Positions 44,706 through 54,130 of a stretch of DNA of 64,000 nt are shown here, one piece after another; the first letter of the stretch is position 1; the number at the start of each line of letters is the position of its first letter. The DNA is from a bacterium (GTDB lineage: Bacteria > Elusimicrobiota > Elusimicrobia > Elusimicrobiales > UBA9959). A model generated the notes under the pieces. It ran no database searches, had not been told where the DNA came from, and saw only the letters and a list, made by a program, of their open reading frames with translations. The position numbers were made by a program, and so were the translations under genes. The stretch covers positions 1-64,000 of the forward strand of contig JAJZPL010000012.1 of assembly GCA_021811185.1 (NCBI GenBank), read 5' to 3'.

Positions 44706-45428
44706 TTAAGGCGTGTCGTTCCCGGTAAACATATACCCCGCCCCGTACACGGTCTTTATCCGTTTGCCGTACGCCCCAAGTTTGCGTCTTAACGATTCAA
44801 TATGTTTGTCTATACACTCGGAGTACACGCCGTCTCCCCCGTCACCCCAGAGTTTTTCCAATATGCGTTCCCTTGTCAGCACCGTTCTTTCGTGCCGGAC
44901 AAGCATCGAAAGGATGTCGAATTCCTTCACCGTAAGGTTTGTGAGTTCCGTATCTTTCCCGGTCCTGGCCGCTATCTTCACCGCGCGCCTGTCGCGGTCT
45001 ATTTCTATGTCGCCGCAGCTCGACGCAAGTCTTGCTGCTTTTTCGGCTATTTGCGGCATAATTCTCCTCATGTGCGCCTTCAGTTTCGCCACCAGGATGC
45101 GTTCGTCGAGATTCTTGTAAACGAAGTCATCCGCCCCTGCTTCAAGGAAGGCGGCTATCTGCCTGTTCGATATCTTTTGCGGGTCCCCGAAAACTATGAT
45201 GGAGACCGGCTGGCGGGTTTTAAGTATGGATCTCAGGTCTTCCTGAACGCGGCAGTCCGGAGAGCCTATTTCAACAAGATCGAACTCGGCGCGTTTAACG
45301 CAGTTAGCTTCTCCGGCGGGGCAGCAGTCGGCGGTGGTTACCGGCCAGCCTTCTTTCTGGAAAGCATTCAGCCAGCGTCCGGATATCGTCCTGTCATTGG
45401 AGATTATGTGAAAGGTAAGTGCGCCCAT
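44706..45428 (-). CDS. OmpR-type winged-helix regulator with degenerate receiver
   Basis: C-terminal LTNLTVKEFDILSMLVRHERTVLTRERILEKLWGD..DKHIESLRRKLGAYGKRIKTVYGAGYMF; receiver lacks canonical Asp (FDLVEIGSPD). Confidence 0.88.
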   Translation of the reverse strand: MGALTFHIISNDRTISGRWLNAFQKEGWPVTTADCCPAGEANCVKRAEFDLVEIGSPDCRVQEDLRSILKTRQPVSIIVFGDPQKISNRQIAAFLEAGADDFVYKNLDERILVAKLKAHMRRIMPQIAEKAARLASSCGDIEIDRDRRAVKIAARTGKDTELTNLTVKEFDILSMLVRHERTVLTRERILEKLWGDGGDGVYSECIDKHIESLRRKLGAYGKRIKTVYGAGYMFTGNDTP

Positions 45429-45799
45429 TTGTGTCGTATGGTATATTCTACGGAACGCCTCCGGGCCGGTCCAATCAATTTATTCTTAAGATGCAGGCCC
45501 GTTCCGCCGCGGCTCTCCTCCGCTGGTTCGCCCCTTCGTCAGGAAAGAGCAATCTTGATACTACAACTAAACTTCTCAATGGAGAATGAGGCTAAATGCC
45601 TGCCCCCGCGGCCCTTTCGGCTTACGGAAAACAAAGCCCTGAAAACGCGGAATTGGTGACCCTGCGGGTCCTATTGTCGGCAACCGGACAGGTTTTGCTT
45701 CGGGATGCGGGAAAAAGATTTGTGTATAATAAGGAGCGTTAATGGCTAGGCGCTTCTTTCTGCGACGCCCGGGGGAACCAATAAATTACGGAGAGTTTT

Positions 45800-46486
45800 A
45801 TGAACAGCGGTATTTTAATTGTGGAAGACCACAAAGAAACCTGCGAATTGCTGAAGGCCGCACTGGATGACGCGGGTTTTAAAAGTAATTCTTTCGGCAC
45901 CGTTAAAGCCGCCATGGAGTTCCTGGGCGGCCAGCGCCCCTGCCTTGTTATCCTGGATATGCACCTGCCCGACGGGCACGGTCTTGAGGTCTGCCGCTGG
46001 CTCAGGAATAACGACAGGCTGGCGAATATCCCTATAATCGCCCTTACGGGCCAGGACGAACTGCACCACAAAAAGAAAGGTTTTTCCGCGGGCGTTGACC
46101 AGTACCTGACCAAGCCCATAATAATGGACGAGCTGGTTATGTGGGTTAAGGCGCTGTTGAGGCGGGTGGATATGGATAAGAGCGGGGGGGCGTTCTTAAC
46201 GGTAAACGGCCTGCAGCTGGATATTAACGCGCAGATCGTGAAGTATAAAAATAAACCGGTGGAAAATCTTACCCGCAGGGAGTTCGAACTGCTCTACGCC
46301 CTCGCGAAAAACAGCCCGAAGATAATGTCGCGGAAGGAGATCCTTTCGTCGATCTGGCGCACCGTCTCTGTCGAGAACCTTGTCGATACGCACCTGTTCA
46401 ACCTGCGCAACAAACTGCCGCCCGAACTCGCGGAGAAGATCCAGTCGGTTCCCGGCAAGGGGTTCAGATATTTCGATAAAGAGTAA
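45800..46486 (+). CDS. OmpR-family response regulator
   Basis: ILIVEDHKETCELLKAAL..LVILDMHLPDGHGLEV..DQYLTKPI; LTRREFELLYALAKNSPKIMSRKEIL. Confidence 0.95.
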   Translation: MNSGILIVEDHKETCELLKAALDDAGFKSNSFGTVKAAMEFLGGQRPCLVILDMHLPDGHGLEVCRWLRNNDRLANIPIIALTGQDELHHKKKGFSAGVDQYLTKPIIMDELVMWVKALLRRVDMDKSGGAFLTVNGLQLDINAQIVKYKNKPVENLTRREFELLYALAKNSPKIMSRKEILSSIWRTVSVENLVDTHLFNLRNKLPPELAEKIQSVPGKGFRYFDKE

Positions 46487-46497
46487 GACGAGAAGCT

Positions 46498-47349
46498 CTA
46501 AAAGTCGCGCAGTTTGACTATTCGCGCTTCTACGGCGTAGATCGCCGATTTAGCCGTTCTCTCGGTAACCGCATAGGAGTGAGCCGTAGAGAGGCTCATC
46601 CCCATGATCGGAAAAAAACCGCAAAGCGCGTCCGCGTCGGCCCTTATTATGCCCCTGCGCATCCAGGCATTGGAGCCCGCGGCTACAAGTTCTTCCTGAT
46701 ACTTCAAAAGCTTCCCTATCATTTCCTGCACGCTGGCGGTCAAATGCGGGTACTCCGCCATTTCCGCCGCCAGCGGGCATTTGTACTGTCCGTCTTTGGC
46801 TTTTTTAAATATTTTTACTTCCGCCAGCGATCTTACGGCTTTTTCCGCGGCTTTTTCCGTAAGCCCCGCAGCGGAGGCAAGCTTTCCGGCTGACCAGGTT
46901 CCCGTGTCGTTCGACATGGCCAGGAAGCCGAGATAATTGTCGCGGCTTTCGGAAATTACAGCCAGCTGCTTCGGGGTTATATAATACTTCTTGCCGGCCA
47001 GGGCTTTTTTCATGGCCTTATGCATAGGGGGCATTACGGCCGGTTCATGCCTGACCGCCAGCATAGGCTCCAGAACATCCTTGAACGTTTCCTCTCCCGC
47101 CATGGTTTTCAGCCAGGCCTTCACAAGTTCGTCGGCCGCGGAACTTTTGGGGATCACGCGCAGGCCGAAAAGCAGGCCTTTCAGCCTGCCGCATACGGGC
47201 AGATTTTTCCCCTGCTCTATGGCAAGGTATTTCCGGTAGGAGATCTTCAGTACCGGGGCGCCGCCGTTATCATGGTAAAAGCGGTAGGCGGTCGGAAATC
47301 CGGCTTCTTTTCTAAGCTTTGTAAGTGTTTCTGAAAATATTGTCCCCAT
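46498..47349 (-). CDS. Hypothetical protein with N-terminal HTH-like and central winged-helix-like regions
   Basis: MGTIFSETLTKLRKEAGFPTAYRFYHDNGGAPVLKISYRKYLAIEQGKNLP; SAGKLASAAGLTEKAAEKAVRSLAEVKIFKKAKDGQY. Confidence 0.6.
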   Translation of the reverse strand: MGTIFSETLTKLRKEAGFPTAYRFYHDNGGAPVLKISYRKYLAIEQGKNLPVCGRLKGLLFGLRVIPKSSAADELVKAWLKTMAGEETFKDVLEPMLAVRHEPAVMPPMHKAMKKALAGKKYYITPKQLAVISESRDNYLGFLAMSNDTGTWSAGKLASAAGLTEKAAEKAVRSLAEVKIFKKAKDGQYKCPLAAEMAEYPHLTASVQEMIGKLLKYQEELVAAGSNAWMRRGIIRADADALCGFFPIMGMSLSTAHSYAVTERTAKSAIYAVEARIVKLRDF

Positions 47350-47504
47350 AGTCCCTTCCACCCTTTTCCCCCCGGAATTCACTGGTATTATGTTACCAAA
47401 AACCCGGTTCCGTCCGCTCTAAAGTTTTTAGATCTTAACCGCTTCGTGATTTCTTCGGGATTCGGAAGCCGGCGCTCCCTATAATATCATAGGTGGAAAC
47501 TTTA

Positions 47505-48617
47505 ATGAGCCTCTACAGCCTGAAAAAATCTAATTCCAAGCCGCGCCGCATTGGCCGCGCCTTCCCTTTTTTTGTTTTTTTATCCGCATTCATCTTAGCC
47601 CCCCGGCCCGTCGTCGCTTTAGTGTCCGGCGCCGGCGAATATCAGCTGGAGTCTTCCGTGCGCGACAGCGGCGGCGGGGGGATACTTACGGGCGGGGAAT
47701 ACGTCTCAAGGGCTTCCGTCGGGCAGAACCTGTCCCCCCAGGGTTCCGGGGCGTCCGTTTCCGGCGCTTACGTCAACCGGGCCGGTTTCTACGATCCCCC
47801 GCATTTGTCTTTTCAGAAGGGGCTGCCCTCCGTTATCTCGTTCAATTCCGGTTCGTCCAGCCTCACCCTGCCGCCAGGGTCCGTGGATAAAGAAACCTTC
47901 GATATCACTCTTAATAAAAATCCCATGTCCGCCCCTATGTCCGTAGACCCGGAGATAATAAATTCCGCCAACAGCAAAATGGAGCAGAACGAAGGCGTCT
48001 GGGCCCGCCTGTTCCCTGGCAACATCACCGAAATGTCCCTTTTCGACGAGCAGGACGCCTGGGCGCGCCCGTTCGCTAAAAGCGGGCTCCTCTGCATGCG
48101 CTATAAGGACGACAATAACGACGGCGTCCTTGACGGCTCTAATCCGCCGGTAAGGGCTGATACGGTAAAGACCTGGGCGCTGGACGAGGCGCTCTCCATG
48201 TGGACAAAGCTTCCCGGCGCCGATACCGACTCGGTTTCTAAAACCGTTACCGTGCCTTTCGGGGGCCCAGGGGTTTATGCCCTGCTTGGCATGGTCGACG
48301 AATCCGTTAAGGACATATACGCTTTCCCCGTGCCGTTCCGGCCTAACGGGCCCAATGCCGGTTCCGGGGCCGGCCAGACGGGCGTGGAATCGGACGGGAT
48401 AATATTCACTAATATCCCGCAGACCGGGGATATAGAGATTTATACCACAGACGGGCGCCTGGTGCGGAAACTCCCCATTCCCGCGGGCCTCGTGATCCCC
48501 AAGCTTAAGTGGGACGTGCGCACCGCCGGCGGAGAAAGGGCCGCCAGCGGCGTTTATCTCTGGCGCGTAGTTTCCGGGTCGAACTCGAAAACCGGCAAAC
48601 TAATGGTGATTTGGTAA
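47505..48617 (+). CDS. Secreted protein with C-terminal FlgD/T9SS-sorting-like beta domain
   Basis: Signal peptide; YAFPVPFRPNGPNAGSG..GDIEIYTTDGRLVRKLPIP..KWDVRTAGGERAASGVYLWRVVSGSNSKTGKLMVIW*. Confidence 0.8.
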   Translation: MSLYSLKKSNSKPRRIGRAFPFFVFLSAFILAPRPVVALVSGAGEYQLESSVRDSGGGGILTGGEYVSRASVGQNLSPQGSGASVSGAYVNRAGFYDPPHLSFQKGLPSVISFNSGSSSLTLPPGSVDKETFDITLNKNPMSAPMSVDPEIINSANSKMEQNEGVWARLFPGNITEMSLFDEQDAWARPFAKSGLLCMRYKDDNNDGVLDGSNPPVRADTVKTWALDEALSMWTKLPGADTDSVSKTVTVPFGGPGVYALLGMVDESVKDIYAFPVPFRPNGPNAGSGAGQTGVESDGIIFTNIPQTGDIEIYTTDGRLVRKLPIPAGLVIPKLKWDVRTAGGERAASGVYLWRVVSGSNSKTGKLMVIW

Positions 48618-48644
48618 GTGCGGTTAATCGGTTAAGGAGGAAGT

Positions 48645-49484
48645 ATGAACATTAAAAAGATAGTAACCGGTCTGCTGACGGCGCTGGCGCTGTCGTGGAC
48701 CACGGCGGTATACGCCGACAACAACACGGAGTTCGGCATAGAGGACGACCTCACCGTGCTCGGGACCAACGGCACCGCCGCGGACCCCGACCTGGAAATA
48801 AAGGGGTTCTCGGTGTTCGGCGCCACGCAGTCCGCGCCTGGGCTGCAGATTCCCGCGGCGCCGGGGAACATGTTCGTGAACGGGTATGTGCAGGTGTCCA
48901 GCGGTATGTATGTGGCCGGGAGTTCCACCTTCACTTCGACCGTCTATATGCCGGCGCCCACGTCCCTGTTCGTAACTGGCGGGACCGAGGGGCAGATCCT
49001 GACCAAGAACGCGGCTACCGGGGCGCTAAGGTGGGATTCTATTTCATCCTACGTCTCGGGTGATAACCTTGGCAACCATGTCGCCACCACCACGCTGAAC
49101 ATGATGAACTTCGACGTTAAGAACGCCGGGTACATTACCGCGTCCAGCGCCGCGTTAAGCGGCCAGCTGGTGGTCTACGGCACCTCCACCCTTACCGGCA
49201 ACACCGGCGTGGGCGGTACCCTGACCTCGGCCGGGCTTGTAACAGCCTCAAACGGACTGTCGGTTACCGCGGGCAATGCCGCCGTCACCAACAACCTTAC
49301 CGTAAACGGCAACTCGCAGCTGGGGGATGGCTTAACGGACATCCACGGAGTTAACACCGCGGCGGAAGCCGGGACAGCCCTGAAGATAGCCGGCGATGGG
49401 ACCTCAGGCAAGTTCGTCGCCAAGTTCTATTCCGGCGACCCAGCGGTGTCTACCAACCTGGCCGCGTGGATAAAAAAGAAGTAA
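48645..49484 (+). CDS. Secreted tail-fiber-like repeat protein
   Basis: Signal peptide; EFGIEDDLTVLGTNGTAADPDLEIKGFSVFG; GDNLGNHVATTTLNM; shared with neighbours. Confidence 0.8.
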   Translation: MNIKKIVTGLLTALALSWTTAVYADNNTEFGIEDDLTVLGTNGTAADPDLEIKGFSVFGATQSAPGLQIPAAPGNMFVNGYVQVSSGMYVAGSSTFTSTVYMPAPTSLFVTGGTEGQILTKNAATGALRWDSISSYVSGDNLGNHVATTTLNMMNFDVKNAGYITASSAALSGQLVVYGTSTLTGNTGVGGTLTSAGLVTASNGLSVTAGNAAVTNNLTVNGNSQLGDGLTDIHGVNTAAEAGTALKIAGDGTSGKFVAKFYSGDPAVSTNLAAWIKKK

Positions 49485-49582
49485 GGGAACACGCGTCTTG
49501 CGGTTAATATTTCCTCCTTAACGTCCCGCCGGGAATAAGCCCGGCGGATCCGGTGGGGGGAATACAGCAGCCGGACAGATAT

Positions 49583-50986
49583 ATGAAAATGGTCGAGACA
49601 GGTAAAAAAACGCTGAACAGGCTCTTGAACGGGCCTGGCCGCGCTTTGTCCCTGGCCGCGCTTCTGCTTGCGGCCTACGGCTTACTGCCTGCGGTCTTGT
49701 CCGCCGAAGTCCCGGTCAAGTTCACGTATCAGGGCAACTTGCGCCAATCAGGCTTCCTTGTGAACGGGCAGCGTCCAATGGTTTTCCGCATCTACGCTTC
49801 TTCCTCCTCCGCCACGGAACTCTGGACCAGCCCCTCCTATAATGTAAGTCTTTCCACCGGCGTATTCAGGGTTACGCTCGAACCTGTTATTACCGACTGG
49901 CAGAGCGGCAGCTTATGGCTGGAACTCGAGGTGGAAGGCAACCGCATGTCCCCCAGGGAAGAACTCACCTCGGCGCCGTACGCCATAAACAGCCTTATGC
50001 TTTCCGGCAAGCGGTACACTACCGCCGCTTCAAGTCCGACGGCCGCGGCCAACGGGGACCTGTGGTATGATTCGGCCGCTAAATTGGTCAACTTCTGGAA
50101 CGGCGCGGCCTGGGTGCCCACTTCCGGTTCCGGTCTGCCCGGCGCCCACGCGGCTACGCATGCCGGCGGCGGCTCGGACCCCATAGTCTCGCTCGGGACG
50201 CATACCGTAACGGGGGCTTTAACCGTGGAAGGGCGTATTAATCCCGCCGCGGACCTGCTTATAGGCGGGGCGGGGTATTCCGTTTCTATCGCCTCTTCTG
50301 TATCGGCCGGCTGGTATTACGGCGACGGTGCGGGCCTTAATAACCTGAACGCTTCCAAGGTCACTTCCGGCTATCTCAATGGCGACCGGCTAGGCAACGT
50401 TATAGTTTCTTCGCACATAGTGGACGGCTCCATTCAAAATCAGGATCTGGCCGACGGTTCCGTTACCAGGGCCAAACTTAACCAGTCAGGCTGCGCCAAC
50501 GGCGACATCCTGCAGTTGAGCGGAGCTCAATGGGTTTGCGGCAGCGGCGCCGCCGCCGGCCTTGAAACCGACCCTCTTTCCATCCATAACCAGGATGTCC
50601 TGCAGGCGGGGGCAACTTTCTATGTGTCCTCCGGCACGGTAAACGATTTGAATGTAAACAATTCTCTTAAAGTAACGGGCACGGCCCTTTTGAAGGGCGC
50701 GCCCGGCCAGCAAGGGCTTTCCGTAGAGGCCACCGGCAACGTGGCTATTGGTATGGCCGGCGCTTCCGCCCGCCTCGAGGTCAAAGGCGTGGACACTCAG
50801 AATTACAGTTTCGCCGTCAGTACCGGCACGGCGCACCAGGTGGTGGTTTCCACTTCCGGCGCGGTGGGGATAGGCACCGAAACCCCCGCGGCCAAACTTG
50901 ACGTTACCGGCGGGCAGGCTTCCGGGGAATATATAGCGGTGTTCAATTCCGGCACTAAAATGGCTGCCTGGCTGCGGAATAAGTAG
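49583..50986 (+). CDS. Secreted tail-fiber-like protein
   Basis: Signal anchor; VPVKFTYQGNLRQSGFLVNGQRPMVFRIY; C-terminal YIAVFNSGTKMAAWLRNK*. Confidence 0.8.
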   Translation: MKMVETGKKTLNRLLNGPGRALSLAALLLAAYGLLPAVLSAEVPVKFTYQGNLRQSGFLVNGQRPMVFRIYASSSSATELWTSPSYNVSLSTGVFRVTLEPVITDWQSGSLWLELEVEGNRMSPREELTSAPYAINSLMLSGKRYTTAASSPTAAANGDLWYDSAAKLVNFWNGAAWVPTSGSGLPGAHAATHAGGGSDPIVSLGTHTVTGALTVEGRINPAADLLIGGAGYSVSIASSVSAGWYYGDGAGLNNLNASKVTSGYLNGDRLGNVIVSSHIVDGSIQNQDLADGSVTRAKLNQSGCANGDILQLSGAQWVCGSGAAAGLETDPLSIHNQDVLQAGATFYVSSGTVNDLNVNNSLKVTGTALLKGAPGQQGLSVEATGNVAIGMAGASARLEVKGVDTQNYSFAVSTGTAHQVVVSTSGAVGIGTETPAAKLDVTGGQASGEYIAVFNSGTKMAAWLRNK

Positions 50987-51073
50987 GCGCATTTCGGGAT
51001 TGCCTGGTAATTTTTGGTATATAATGGACAGCTTAGTTATGTTCGTTCGCGTTGGGTAGTAAAGGGTCAATAT

Positions 51074-53480
51074 ATGGGTCGGGTAAAACTCTGGATATCC
51101 TCCGGGAGTCGTACCGCATTGTGCGGTACGCGTCCCAGCATTGTGTCTTCACGGCACAGTCTTTTCCCCGCTCTTCTCTTATCCCTGGCGCTATCTGCCG
51201 CCTGCTGCTTGCTGCCTGCTATTGCCAACGCCCAGACCGAGTTCGGTTCCGAAGACGACCTGACCGTGCTCGGCGCCAACGGCACAGCCCTTGACCCCGA
51301 CACCGAGATCAAGGGCTTCACGGTTTTCGGTGCAGGCCGCTTACACCGGCGCGGTCGTCGGGCCCGGCGGCGTGGTGGTGAATGGCGCCCTGGCCGTTTC
51401 CTCCGGGGCGTACTTCGTAGACAGTTCCACTTTTCCTTCCGCGGGTAAAATATTCATAGGCGACGGTTCCCCGGGCCAGATCCTCAGTAAAAACTCCGAC
51501 GGCGCGCTGCAATGGGCCAGCAGCAGCGCTATGGGCGACAATTTGGGCAGCCATGTGGCCACCACCACGCTGAATATGGCCAACTGGGACGTGGTGAACG
51601 TGTCGTCGGTCAATTTTAAATCCAACGTTTTTATTTCTTCCGCCGCGGCGGCGCAGCTGGGCGGTGTTTATGTCAGCACCAACCTGTTCGTGGCAGGTGT
51701 GTCCTCGGCCACGGCGTATTATGGCGACGGCTCCACGCTTATGAACGTGTCCACCAATACGCTTAAGATAGGCGACAGTTACGGCGGCGGCATAGTGTTC
51801 TGGGTGGATTCCAAGGGGGAGAACTCTCTTATCGCCGCCCCAGCGGACCAACCCGCTGTAAAATGGTCCAATGATAATAATAAGACAGGTGCCGGTCTGG
51901 ACGGTATATACGCCGGGAAGGCTGACACGGTGATGATAAGCACCATGCAAGGTCCCGGCACTTATGCGGCGCGCCTGTGCGCGGACTACGCGGTAACGGT
52001 GAACGGGGTGTACTATGACGACTGGTACCTGCCGTCCAAGGCTGAGTTGCTGCTGCTTTACGCTCAGCGCGGGGTAGTAGGCGGATTTAGCTTAGGCGCC
52101 AGTTATTGGAGTTCCACTGAATATGTTTCGAACACTACCGGCGCGTGGTCAGTGGACTGGTGGAACGGCTACACGGGATACAGCATAAAGGTCAACACCT
52201 ACTTTGTGCGGTGTGTGCGCGGCGGCCCGGTTTCGGCTTTTGATTATTCGCGCGACGCGGAGACGGTGCGCAACGGGGCCTATGTGAACGCCGCGCAGAC
52301 CTTCACCGGCGCCAACACCTTTACCTCTTCCGTAACGGTGCCTTCCGCCGGCAACATCTATGTAAACGACGGTTCCGCGGGCCAGATACTGAGCAAGACC
52401 GGCGCGGGCAACCTGCAATGGACCAGCACCAGCGGCCTGGGTGACAACCTGGGCAACCACATCGCCACAACGACGCTGGATATGGCCAATTTCGGGATAG
52501 TGAACGTGGCCTCTATAACAGCGACCAACTTCATCCGGACGTCCACGCTTACGGTGATAGCGCCTAGTACAGCAGTGTCGTCGCTCTGGGTTTCAACTTC
52601 CGCAACCATTCCCCATTTATATGTTTCCACTAATGGCTGGGTGGGGTTGGGGACGGCCAGCCCGGCCTCTGTTCTCGACATAAAAAGCAACACGAATGCC
52701 AGAATTCTGGTAGCTAATACTGCCATAGATGCCCCCGGCAACTATGCCAACGTATATATTGCCGCCGATCCTGGCTGGAATACATCGGGTTATATGTCCG
52801 CCACCAGAACCGGCACTAATTACAACGGCTATGTGTCGTTCGGAAGCCCCTACGCCCCGGTCATCATAAACTCCGGCAGCAACGGCCAACCCGGTACGCC
52901 CGGTACCTACATTGCTTTTAAAACAGCCGCCGTCGATAACGGCTCCAGTGAACGAATGAGGATAGATACCGTCGGCAACGTGGGACTTTCCACCGGCGCG
53001 CCGCAAGCCCGGCTGGATGTGCTGGCCTCCGGCGCTACTCCCGACGTGATGGCGCAGCTCTGGCGGAACTCAGGCGGCACGGTGGTCTCCTCCGTAAGCG
53101 CCACCGGCGTGATAATGGCCGCAAAATTTATAGGCGACGGGTCCGCTCTTACCAACTTGACCGGCGCGTCCGACAACCTGGGGAACCACATAGCCACCAC
53201 AACGCTGAACATGGCCACGTTCAATATCGTCAATGTCGGGTCTATAACCGCAAACGGGTCCATTACCACTTACTCCAGCATGACGGTGGCCGGCAGCGCT
53301 TTCAGCGTGGGCGGCTCCACGCTTACCGTAAACTCCGGCAAAGTCGGCATTGGGACCGATTCCCCGGGCTATAAACTCGAAGTTAAGGACACAGGCATGG
53401 CCGGGTTCCAGGTTGAACCGCAGAACGGTTATGTCAGCCTGCGGATAAACGGCGTGGAAGTTGCCCAGATGATACCGTAA
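51074..53480 (+). pseudogene. Secreted tail-fiber-like protein with DUF1566-like insert, interrupted by a frameshift near 51330
   Basis: 5' part (ORF 51014-51448) has EFGSEDDLTVLGANGTALDPDTEIKGFTVFG; 3' part (ORF 51291-53480) continues the paralog alignment in another frame. Confidence 0.75.
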
Positions 53481-53514
53481 CGCGTCAGTAAAACTAAAAG
53501 CAGGAGAGATAAAT

Positions 53515-54069
53515 ATGAGGGCGATTTTTAAAGTCATGGCATTCCTTATGATCGCGGCAACCGCCGCCCCGATAGCCGCGATAGCAGCGGATGACGCGGC
53601 TCTGCGCGAACAACTGAAGTCCGCGTCCACTCCCGAGGAGCGCAAGGCTGTTTTGGAGCGTATCCGCCAGTCCCGGGGGCACGGCGCCGCGGCCGCCAGA
53701 AACCCTGTTACCCCCGCCGACGCTGCGGCCCGGAAGGCGAAATTTGAAGAGCGCCTGAAAAATAACCCGGAGCAATTGGAAGCCTACCGCTTAAGAGAGG
53801 CGCTGCATAACGCCAAAACGGAAGAGGAGCGGTCCGCCATACGCAAACAAATGGATGCCCTGCGCGCTAAAAGGGCAGCCGCGGCCGAGGCTGCCCTCAC
53901 ACCGGAGCAGAAGGCGGCGCGGGCGGAACGTACGGCAAAAATGGACGCGATGCGCGCCGAGATGCGTCCTTTAATGGAGGGGATGCGCTCAGCCAAAACG
54001 GACGCCGAGCGCAGCTCAATACGCGCCGCTATCGGCGAGGTACGTAAGAAATACAGCAAGCACCCTTGA
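53515..54069 (+). CDS. Secreted Ala/Glu/Arg-rich helical repeat protein
   Basis: Signal peptide; repeated AKTEEERSAIRKQMDALR / AKTDAERSSIRAAIGEVR. Confidence 0.75.
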   Translation: MRAIFKVMAFLMIAATAAPIAAIAADDAALREQLKSASTPEERKAVLERIRQSRGHGAAAARNPVTPADAAARKAKFEERLKNNPEQLEAYRLREALHNAKTEEERSAIRKQMDALRAKRAAAAEAALTPEQKAARAERTAKMDAMRAEMRPLMEGMRSAKTDAERSSIRAAIGEVRKKYSKHP

Positions 54070-54130
54070 TAAGCTGCGGCCGCGGTGTTTAAGCTAAGTA
54101 TTAATTAACTCTTTAAAGCTGGAGAATTGG

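Noticed and set aside
51291-51330. Independent start (MTPTPRSRASRF) for the 51291-53480 ORF
   Set aside because: The first residues are out-of-frame translation of the conserved DPDTEIKGFTVFG segment; better explained as a frameshifted gene
51760-52230. Diversity-generating retroelement target
   Set aside because: No reverse transcriptase or template repeat found in the window; only the CLec-like fold is suggestive
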